Of a stretch of 64,000 nt of DNA, positions 25,701-32,577 are shown in pieces. The stretch is from Mycolicibacterium fortuitum subsp. fortuitum. Lineage in GTDB: Bacteria > Actinomycetota > Actinomycetes > Mycobacteriales > Mycobacteriaceae. Each line of letters opens with the position of its first letter. The stretch's first letter is position 1. Made by a program: the position numbers and the translations under genes. The notes under the pieces are model-generated. The model made no database searches. It was not told where the DNA came from and was given only the letters and a program-made list of their open reading frames with translations. The stretch lies in assembly GCF_022179545.1 (NCBI RefSeq), contig NZ_AP025518.1:682001-746000 (forward strand). Reading direction: 5' to 3'.

Positions 25701-27241
25701 TTACCGAACGATGCGACCACCGACCGCTCGTGCAGACTATGCCAGCTCTTGGTCAGGTCGTCCCACACCTCCAGCCGGGTGCCGCGGAGTAGGTGTTCGA
25801 ACTTGAGCTCAGGACCCGGCTGCGCGCCGGGCTGGTGAACAGCGGGTTCACCTTTCGGACTGTCGTCGAGTTGGTCCTTCAGCCGGTCCGGTCGACCGAT
25901 CTCGGCGACCGCGAAGCCAGTGGCCCGCACACTCGGTGGCGCGAACGAGCCACCGTCGCCGTTGACTTCGATCGCCAGCGCCCGCAGGACGCTGCGCAGC
26001 ATCTGCTCCACTGACATGCCTCCCGCGTCCGGGTCCAGATCCACCACGCGGTATCGGTCCTCGTCACCCAATCGCAGCCGGCCGCCCGTCCACCGGTCAG
26101 GCTCTCTGGGCTGCGCGAGGAACTGCATCCCCGAAGTGGTGCACAGCGTGACGGGGGAGACGTACCGCTCGGTCTGCGCGATCTCGACTTCACACCAGAT
26201 CCGGTGGGCTGCGGAAAGTTTCGCAAGGTCAACCTGGTCGACCTTCAGATCGACCACCAGGCCGAGCGCTCGCGCGAGGGTCTTGACGCCACAGGCGGCC
26301 GCTGCGCGCTCATGGAAATCCGGATCGGAGTGCGGTGTGCGGGGCGGCGCCACAGCGGCGTCCAGGTCGTCGGGATCATGGGGCTGTTCTTCGGGCCGGT
26401 TGTAGTAGCCGGCGGCGGCGTGCACATCCCTCAGCATCTTCTTGATCGGTGTATTCGCGGTGCTGGCGTCAAGACCGGCAATGTAATTGGTAACGCGGTT
26501 GTCGACATTCTTGGTCGAGAGCAGGAGGTCGATCGGAGATCTGGTTGGGGTGATCGACGCGTCCGCCTCTTGGATCCCGATATGTGTTCCGCCACCCCCA
26601 CCTGGCCCCACTCCCGGACCCCCTCCCGGGCCGCCACCGGCAGGCGGACCGGCGTCGGCATCAGGTTTGGTGGGCGCCAGCGCACCCTTCAACGCCTGGG
26701 TGCGAGCATCTTCCAGGTTCCGCAGATCCCGGTCGCGGCGCGGCCGGTAGTTCTGCAGCCCGGCGATCAGATCCCTCAGGCCTTCGATTTCACCGAAGGT
26801 GGCCAACAGCTCTGCTGCCAACGGGGCGGTGGTGACCGCCGGGCGGCTGATCGGCGATGCGCAGGATGAGGCATTGTGTGCGTCGAAGGCGTGGTCAGGC
26901 GTGCGGTGGGCTGGGTAGCTCTTCCATTCGTTCTGCGTCACCGTCGGGTTCGGGAAGTCGGCAACCGCGGTGGTCGCAGCCGGAAATGCGTTCGCCCAGA
27001 CACTTTTATCGGTCGCCCCGAACAATGGCGTGCACCCCACCGTCTCGCCGTTGTCGATGCGCAGACTGAACTTGGTGGTGGGTGCCGTCAGCGAGGTGAC
27101 CCAGTTGACCATCGCCGGATAGTCGGACAGCTTCGCACTGCCGGCGAGGCGGTGCGAGAACAGCACCGACACATGGAATGTGCCATTCGGGTCGACCGAG
27201 TACGGGAGCACCGTGGTCATCACACGGGTGGTGGTCGCCAT
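22709..27241 (-). CDS. Giant protein B, 1510 residues, unknown function
   Basis: I do not recognise a family. The protein has no signal peptide or membrane segment. Residues 1–140 are strand rich, and a Gly/Pro linker with GGGPGGGPGVGPGGGGG lies near residue 200–222. The rest is dominated by beta strands with many short sandwich-like units (VDLAGNSVPMNRDLPPE, FAIRRSRRSGVRIWLDRPWF, LAVARYQPNSIAGMEFSQVV). One helical stretch at about 650–740 (SEAQILAAKGHLDSVRTKML) could be a coiled coil. It starts three bases after the stop of giant protein A, so the two are one operon. The codon use is host-like, with no sign of a frameshift. A surface or injected multi-domain protein is possible but not shown. 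Confidence 0.8.
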   Translation of the reverse strand: MATTTRVMTTVLPYSVDPNGTFHVSVLFSHRLAGSAKLSDYPAMVNWVTSLTAPTTKFSLRIDNGETVGCTPLFGATDKSVWANAFPAATTAVADFPNPTVTQNEWKSYPAHRTPDHAFDAHNASSCASPISRPAVTTAPLAAELLATFGEIEGLRDLIAGLQNYRPRRDRDLRNLEDARTQALKGALAPTKPDADAGPPAGGGPGGGPGVGPGGGGGTHIGIQEADASITPTRSPIDLLLSTKNVDNRVTNYIAGLDASTANTPIKKMLRDVHAAAGYYNRPEEQPHDPDDLDAAVAPPRTPHSDPDFHERAAAACGVKTLARALGLVVDLKVDQVDLAKLSAAHRIWCEVEIAQTERYVSPVTLCTTSGMQFLAQPREPDRWTGGRLRLGDEDRYRVVDLDPDAGGMSVEQMLRSVLRALAIEVNGDGGSFAPPSVRATGFAVAEIGRPDRLKDQLDDSPKGEPAVHQPGAQPGPELKFEHLLRGTRLEVWDDLTKSWHSLHERSVVASFGKNEIFKSNDDVGHLQNPPLSQVPGDPVNNPFYVHEVLAGWDGWSLSAPRPGKLVIHNPSDHAEPGRERITDEQETTVNPGLGVRSSAKHGSLPALRYGCRYSFRIAGVDLAGNSVPMNRDLPPEVSEAQILAAKGHLDSVRTKMLARDNASVTADLRSRDKLRAPTLGTGGGVRAEAERAMASVMESAASVRVRPELDTSEEDLAKLIADADAATVTVPKPFLRWDPITAPTFVPRVAYVPGESLQRMVIRTGLTSAPGVTERHIVPPKGSELEAEQDGRLDQLMREGKVARAYAIALKERGSLFYKEVQDIDNPKRRVIQPGIKLLSMPNVTEPKTLEQIQDPEVQPAAGQYIVHDVDNLLVPYLPDPMADGVALVFYDAGADHKFTNPRVLQSVTLKYAGDWPLLQPLRLVLHSAPRLDAEQDGNVIRVGLPPGEQVAVKVSSTLDDAHLKKMGLWVTSPINDPNVPDADRQVLAAAARDGWLWWLTPDEDLRLVHATARPAIPPKISRLVAEPRSANIVAANLDGVLDVHGASTDKVELRAEWAEPVDDPTAPEPSSRTTREVVVKHNIEENERFSLLTFNPNSAKHVGTRDAEVPLRRAVHTLPDTKARKVTYQLHGSSRYREFFLPDELPKTDDTASLGNPVEVNIPSSAVPAPPVVHDVIPMFQWDQTTEPEHPFAIRRSRRSGVRIWLDRPWFSSGDGEMLAVIATGDPELAKDKTDTVSLWARDPILVSSKIANSYEVPVLTAWQQRAVQLNLKPESLPGRPELHVIKPGSPTAGDKVINAYAYTPEFDPGRKRWYVDAVFESAGASWPFLRLAVARYQPNSIAGMEFSQVVATDFVQLPPERIGTLSRPDKDHVRVSITGVSSATNAPGLTLPASRPDKPEQLAPLLIKSHRVVATLQTRGKTSGSDLEWKSGTEVPCALAGVDATTYKATWTAELALEPAEQLLTPGDSDDLRVQIEEYEILSADETPGTPGLTPTERLVYADHFYL

Positions 27242-27244
27242 GGT

Positions 27245-30200
27245 CTACGCTCCGATCGCGAATGAGGTGTAGTACTTCTTCCACATGTCCTGTCCGCCTT
27301 GGTCAGGCGGCATGATGTCGATCAGCGCCGGGTCCCCATCGCGGGTGGCGATTTTGCGCTCACAGGTGATTTCGACCGACGCCGAGAAGAACGCGACCTC
27401 GATCTCGACCACCAGACTGGCCCGCCCGGTCAGCTTGCCGGTTTTGGTGTCGTAGGTCATCGACAGTTCGAGCGTGATGGACGCCGAGGCGATGCCGAGA
27501 ACCTCCACCTCGCCGCGAATCCGGAAGTACGCGGTCAGCTTCCCCTCGTCGTCTTCCAGTCGCAGGTAGACACCGACCATCACCGACACCGAGCCCGAGG
27601 CGACCCCGAGGTCGACGCTCAGCGAGGCACCGGCCTCAAGTCCCATCTCCAGAAGCACCAGGCCCTTTGGCGCCAAGCGGATTCCGACCCAGCCGCCACC
27701 GCCGATCGCCAGCACGGTCAGCCGGAACGGAGCCTCCTTGGTGCAGAAGAAGAAGCCCACGGTCACGGCCTCACCGAGGAACGGCACCCGGCAATCGGCA
27801 CCGAGGCGGATGTTCTCCAGGCTGAACACACCGATCGCCAGGCTCGGCAACGCCAGGTCGAATCCGGCCCTGGCAGCCTCGGGCGTGACATCGACGTAGG
27901 GCGGGTCCGAGAACCCGTCGAACGGGATCACCTGACGCAGCTTCTCGATGAATGACAGCACGCCGCCGAACACCATGTTGCTGAACAGGACGTCGACCTC
28001 AGGCTTGCCGCCGGTGGCGATCCGGAATCCCAGCCGGGCGAACCTCATCGTGATCAGGGGATCTGTGGCGGGGAGGAGTCTCAGTTCGAAGTCGCGAAGC
28101 TGCGCGCTGATATCAGATTGCGGCTTCCCGTCCTTGGGCGTGCGCACCTCAACCGAGATCGCCAGTCCGTCAGATGCGTTGGGGTGGAAGATGTGTTTGG
28201 CTTCGCCTTCGTCTGGCCAGCCCTTGATCGTCGGGAACCAGTCATAGCGGACGACGTTGCCCGCGCTGGGCGCGCGGAGCGCGGCGATCAGGTCAGTGGC
28301 CGTGTTCGCGGTGGTGAGTACCGACTCCAATGACTGCAACGAACGTTGGACCATCGAACGCAGGAAGGCCGCGAGATCGGGACTGACGACCAAGCTCTCT
28401 GCATCTTTCAGCGCGCCCAGGATCTTGTCGGCCTCGGCGCGGGCTTGGTTGGTGTTCGCTTGTGCCAGGGCCTGCAATAGTGGATTCAGTGACTGCGCGC
28501 CCAAGGTCTGAAGGGCTTTGTTGGCCTGGTTGAGCAGGGCCTGAGACCGTTGCTTGAGGGCGGCAGGCGGTGCTGGCTGGGTAGCGTTGACATCCTTCTG
28601 GAGTATTTCGACGGATTTCTGCAGCGCCAGTGTGAGATTGGCGTACTCCGCCGTCATCGTAGACACGAAACTCAGCTGCTGGGCGATGAGCTTGGGTGCC
28701 TGTGCCAGCGGAGTGCCGCTCTGCAGGATGTCCGCCAGGCTGAGCAATCCGAACAGCTTCGGCCCTGCGTTGCCGAGGAATCTCGTCGGGTCGAACGTGC
28801 CGTCGTCGATGCCACCCGCTGCGCCACCGCCCGCATCACCGACCGCTCCGTGCTGTCGTGACAGCGCGGTGATCGATGTGCTGGGTTCGACGAATCCGCC
28901 GCCCTTGTCGCTGCCGCCGGAGAAGTCGAGCTTGGTGGTGTCGCCCGCGTCCAGTTTGAGGAAGATCTCCGACTTGTTGGCTGCGAAGCCGCCGGTGATG
29001 TACTTGTCGCGATACGTGACGCCGATGGGTTTGCGCCCGCCGTTGAGGGCGGTCAGTGCCGGGATCTCGATGTGGGCCTTGAGCATTGACGGCGTGCTGG
29101 TCCGCTTGTCGGCGACACCGGTGAATTCGATGTACTGCACCCGCGAGGTGGTATCGCCCCGCTTGGACTCAGGAGCAAATGCCACTTCGGCACCGCCCAC
29201 GTCTATCGGGTGGGCCAACTCAGGCGGTTGCGTCGCCTTGATAACGTCGGTCTGCCATTTGGCGAGGGCGGACTGCCACGCGTTGCCGCCGATGGGAACA
29301 GCCACCAGCGCGGTCCGCATCGGGATCTGACGACCAGCGTGGTCGATGCCGGTGATGGTCCAACCGAACGATTTCCCGCCGACCATGGGGACGAAGGGCG
29401 CGTCGGGCAGCTCGTCGGGCAATACGTCGAGATCGGGTGTGACGACGGGGTCGATCGACACCGACACGAAGGGCAGGTTCCGTGCGACAGCATCGTCGTA
29501 GTGGCAGGTGCGTTCGCGCAGCACGATGAAGTTGCGGGTGAACAGGTACGCAGCGGGGTCGTTTTCGAGCTTGATCTTGCGTTCGGTGATCTTCACCAAT
29601 GTGCCGCGGTGCCTGAACGGAAAGAGGTAGACGGGCCGCTCGACCCGTACATACTGGTCCCGGCCGAGTCTGGCCTGATGGCGATATGCGCTGCGCACCT
29701 CACCTTCGTAGAGCGAATCGTCCCAGGCCACCCGCCAGTCGATCCAGGCGCCGAGCGAACTCAGGTACAGCCTGTCCACGGTGAACGGCTCGGGCTCGAC
29801 CTTGCGTGCGTCGGCGCTCTGGGTGACGAAGACCTTCCGGTCCGAGACCGACAACGATCCTGGAAAGCCTGTGACCGTGGAGTTTTCCGCGAGGTCGCGA
29901 GCCCATACCGGCCGGACCGTGCGGTGTTCTGCATCGTCTTCGTCGATGCGGACGAATGTGCCGTCCTTCAGAACTCGCACCCCCAGGCGGGTGTGCCAGA
30001 GCTCGACTCGCGCGGCGTCATTGTTGGCGGTCTGCACTTCCGCCGAATGCGTGAACCCGCCGTACTTCTGGTTCGGTGACACCACCAGCCGGTACGGTGC
30101 TTCGATTGCTGTCTGGTCCGACTGGGGGACCTCTGGAGCTCCCTTGGCGGAGTCGGGTCGGGGATCGCCGGCAGTCACGCGCGGTATCGCCAAGGGCGGG

Positions 30201-31801
30201 ACCCGGAGTCCGAGCGTGGTGAGCGCGGCCAGTACACCCGATGTCGTGAAGTCGATGCGGGTGCTCTGAGGCAGTTCGAAAACCAGCCGTGACGGGTTGG
30301 CCGCCCGTGCGTTTGCGATGCCCGATGCGTTGCCGGGCGGCTGCGGATAGCTCTGCTCGAAAATGTTCTGCACCCCGAAATGCACGATCATGTGCGCGCC
30401 CGGCTCGACGGCGATGATCTGTGATCGGGGCGGGGGAGGTGGAGTCAGACGAGGGATGGTCAGCCGCTGGCCGATGCCGATCAAGTGGGGGTTGGTGAGG
30501 TGGTTCGCTTTGGCAATCAGGTGATATTTGAAGGGGTCGTGGTAGAAGTGTTCGGCGATGTCCCACAACGTGTCTCCGGCACGCACCACGTAGGTGTCGG
30601 CCACCGGTGTCGGCGTCGGCACCGCGCCGGTCGCTGAACTCAGCCGGCAACCGACCACGTCGATCTCGAGGTGCACGAGGTCGTCCGGACGCAGGATCCG
30701 GAACGAGAACGGACCGCTGCTCTCATCCCGGACCGCGAGTTGCACGGAGCCGTCGTCGGCGATCCACCACACCTCGGTGGTGGCTTCGGTTCGTGACATC
30801 GCAGCCAGGCCACTGGTTTTCGAGGCCGTGCCGGGCCCGGATACTGCATCGTCGTAGCGCCGCCAGCCGACTCCCTCGGTCCAGGTCGCTCCCTGTACCG
30901 AGCCGTCGGTGCCGATCCACCACACGTCGATGCTGGACTGGGTGCGAGCCACCGCTGCCAGGCCACCGGTTTTCGAGGCGCTGTTCTTTTCGGCGATGGG
31001 ATCGGGATACGGCGCCCAATCGTTCCCCTCATTCCAGAACGCCCCCTCGACGCCGCCGTCGGGAGTGATCCAGACAAGGTCCATACTCTCGGGCCGGCGC
31101 GATACCGCAGCGATGCTATGCGTCTGTGACGCACTGCCATTCGGCGCAACCGTATAGGTCTGCCATGGCTTGGTGTCGGTGGAGTAGTAGTAACCGCCCT
31201 CCACCGAGCCGAGCGGGCCCACCCACCAGATCTCCATCGCCGTGTTGATGCGGGAAACCGCCGCGACGCCGCTGGCTGGGGAGGCCTTGCCGAGAGGCGC
31301 GAGTTGGTACCGCTGCCACGCATCGTGGTGCTGGCCCTTGTACCAGAACGCGCCCTGTACGGAACCGTCGACGCCGATCCACCAGATCTCCATGCTGGTA
31401 TCGATGCGAGACAGTGCGGCCATGCCGCTGGTGGACGCCGCCGCCGTAGGTAGCGCTACCGGATCGTGATACGCACGCCAGTTCTTGCCGTCGTCGTACC
31501 AGAACGCGCCGCGCACCGAGGTGTCGGAGCCGACCCACCACGCCTCCATGCTGGTGTTGATCCGCGAGGCCGCCGCCAAGCCGCCTGCCGGTGTCGCCCC
31601 CACCGGACCGGGCAAGGCGTACGGCCCCTTCCATCCTTGGCCGTCGTCGTACCAGAACCCGCCGTGCACAACGTTATCCGGACCGGTCCACCAGACTTCC
31701 ATGTTGTCGCGGAACCTGGATACTGCGGTGATATCGCTGTCCGGCGAGGCGGCCCCCGGCCCAGCCACCTGATACCGATCCCAGCCGCCTGATGTCCCCA
31801 T
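27245..31801 (-). CDS. Giant protein A, 1518 residues: seven-repeat propeller plus LysM
   Basis: Residues 1–365 are seven tandem repeats of about 50 residues, each built as (G/A)xAAxSR-x4-(M/I)(E/D)xWW(I/V)G-x2-(G/T)SVxGAFW followed by W-x-x-Y. Seven copies point to a closed seven-bladed propeller like PLL-type sugar-binding lectins. A LysM domain follows at about 402–452 (YVVRAGDTLWDIAEHFY ... GIGQRLTIP), a peptidoglycan-binding module. Then come a long strand-rich middle, a helical Gln/Ala segment at about 1030–1125, and a C-terminal region of regular amphipathic strands from about 1330. No signal peptide is seen. ATG 31801 lacks a clear ribosome site. It is the first gene of a two-gene operon with protein B. 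Cell-wall or glycan binding is inferred from the domains. Confidence 0.8.
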   Translation of the reverse strand: MGTSGGWDRYQVAGPGAASPDSDITAVSRFRDNMEVWWTGPDNVVHGGFWYDDGQGWKGPYALPGPVGATPAGGLAAASRINTSMEAWWVGSDTSVRGAFWYDDGKNWRAYHDPVALPTAAASTSGMAALSRIDTSMEIWWIGVDGSVQGAFWYKGQHHDAWQRYQLAPLGKASPASGVAAVSRINTAMEIWWVGPLGSVEGGYYYSTDTKPWQTYTVAPNGSASQTHSIAAVSRRPESMDLVWITPDGGVEGAFWNEGNDWAPYPDPIAEKNSASKTGGLAAVARTQSSIDVWWIGTDGSVQGATWTEGVGWRRYDDAVSGPGTASKTSGLAAMSRTEATTEVWWIADDGSVQLAVRDESSGPFSFRILRPDDLVHLEIDVVGCRLSSATGAVPTPTPVADTYVVRAGDTLWDIAEHFYHDPFKYHLIAKANHLTNPHLIGIGQRLTIPRLTPPPPPRSQIIAVEPGAHMIVHFGVQNIFEQSYPQPPGNASGIANARAANPSRLVFELPQSTRIDFTTSGVLAALTTLGLRVPPLAIPRVTAGDPRPDSAKGAPEVPQSDQTAIEAPYRLVVSPNQKYGGFTHSAEVQTANNDAARVELWHTRLGVRVLKDGTFVRIDEDDAEHRTVRPVWARDLAENSTVTGFPGSLSVSDRKVFVTQSADARKVEPEPFTVDRLYLSSLGAWIDWRVAWDDSLYEGEVRSAYRHQARLGRDQYVRVERPVYLFPFRHRGTLVKITERKIKLENDPAAYLFTRNFIVLRERTCHYDDAVARNLPFVSVSIDPVVTPDLDVLPDELPDAPFVPMVGGKSFGWTITGIDHAGRQIPMRTALVAVPIGGNAWQSALAKWQTDVIKATQPPELAHPIDVGGAEVAFAPESKRGDTTSRVQYIEFTGVADKRTSTPSMLKAHIEIPALTALNGGRKPIGVTYRDKYITGGFAANKSEIFLKLDAGDTTKLDFSGGSDKGGGFVEPSTSITALSRQHGAVGDAGGGAAGGIDDGTFDPTRFLGNAGPKLFGLLSLADILQSGTPLAQAPKLIAQQLSFVSTMTAEYANLTLALQKSVEILQKDVNATQPAPPAALKQRSQALLNQANKALQTLGAQSLNPLLQALAQANTNQARAEADKILGALKDAESLVVSPDLAAFLRSMVQRSLQSLESVLTTANTATDLIAALRAPSAGNVVRYDWFPTIKGWPDEGEAKHIFHPNASDGLAISVEVRTPKDGKPQSDISAQLRDFELRLLPATDPLITMRFARLGFRIATGGKPEVDVLFSNMVFGGVLSFIEKLRQVIPFDGFSDPPYVDVTPEAARAGFDLALPSLAIGVFSLENIRLGADCRVPFLGEAVTVGFFFCTKEAPFRLTVLAIGGGGWVGIRLAPKGLVLLEMGLEAGASLSVDLGVASGSVSVMVGVYLRLEDDEGKLTAYFRIRGEVEVLGIASASITLELSMTYDTKTGKLTGRASLVVEIEVAFFSASVEITCERKIATRDGDPALIDIMPPDQGGQDMWKKYYTSFAIGA
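30707..31801 (-). repeat. Seven coding repeats of about 150 bases (propeller blades)
   Basis: The 5' part of giant gene A is a tandem array of seven diverged units. The best conserved words at protein level are AAVSR and EIWWIG, and each unit ends with an aromatic W-x-x-Y. The diverged state indicates an old duplication rather than a recent expansion. Confidence 0.75.
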
Positions 31802-31866
31802 GCACCGAGGGTCACACCTCGGTCCCGCATGCGCGTGAGTAGAGCACTACTCGATTCTCGATACGG

Positions 31867-32478
31867 CTACTCGGTGTCGGCTTCCGGCTCGGCATCAGGA
31901 ACATCGCGTCGACGGGAGAGCATCAGCACGATCTCGCGGATCGGCGCCTCGCGTCGCGCGCCCCACTCCGGCCCCACAGCGAAATCGGCGTCGGTGGCCA
32001 CAAACCGGTAACCTGGCAGGTCGCGTTGCGGCGCGAACGGAAATTTCATGTGCCACAACCGGTCTGCCACGGCAACAGCCGCATCGCTCGGCATCGGCCG
32101 GTCGATCCCGAGCGGGATACAGATGTCCTGAGTATGGATCAAGACATCCAACAGCGGGTCTACCTCTTTGGTCAGCGGCGGTCGCTTGCGGGAACCGGTC
32201 ATGGCCCGCAGCCGCGCTGTGATGGCCGCCGGATCGGCGGGATCCTCCAGCGCCGCCCGACGCACCATGGCGTCGAACCGGAAGCCAGACTTGAGCGCAG
32301 CCGGCAACATCTCACCGACGCTCGCATGGGACTGCGTGATGTGGACGGCGACTTCGCGTACGGTCCAGTCCGCGCACAGCGACGGGGTGGCCCACTGATG
32401 GGGTTCGAGGGTGTCGAGCAGATCGGCGAGCTGTCCGCGCTGCTCGTCGACGTTGCGCCAGATCGTGTCGGAGTCCAC
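31867..32478 (-). CDS. DinB-fold protein of the maleylpyruvate isomerase family
   Basis: The 203-residue protein opens with WRNVDEQRGQLADLLDTLEP and LCADWTVREVAVHITQSH, the N-terminal pattern of the actinobacterial TIGR03083/mycothiol-dependent maleylpyruvate isomerase family. The metal-site histidines sit in VAVHITQSH and DVLIHTQDI. Members form a four-helix DinB bundle, and some use mycothiol in isomerisation or detoxification. Most are uncharacterised. It lies upstream of the giant operon on the same strand, 65 bases away, and could be co-transcribed with it. Confidence 0.75.
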   Translation of the reverse strand: MDSDTIWRNVDEQRGQLADLLDTLEPHQWATPSLCADWTVREVAVHITQSHASVGEMLPAALKSGFRFDAMVRRAALEDPADPAAITARLRAMTGSRKRPPLTKEVDPLLDVLIHTQDICIPLGIDRPMPSDAAVAVADRLWHMKFPFAPQRDLPGYRFVATDADFAVGPEWGARREAPIREIVLMLSRRRDVPDAEPEADTE

Positions 32479-32532
32479 GGCCCGCTCCTATCGTCAGGGT
32501 TCTCTGATCAAAATAGTCGGGTGTGCAAACAG

Positions 32533-32567
32533 CACTCTGGCCCAGCACCAGGTGCTGGGCCAGAGTG
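32533..32567. terminator. Perfect 16-base hairpin after the arylsulfatase gene
   Basis: Arms 32533–32548 and 32552–32567 are perfectly complementary around a 3-base loop. It lies 10 bases downstream of the arylsulfatase stop, without a T run. A transcription terminator is the natural reading. Confidence 0.8.
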
Positions 32568-32577
32568 TCCCCCGGGC

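Noticed and set aside
22709..31801. Reading the giant operon as a contractile injection system
   Set aside because: LysM and large strand-rich proteins occur in such systems, but no sheath, tube, baseplate or AAA gene is present, so the name is not supported.
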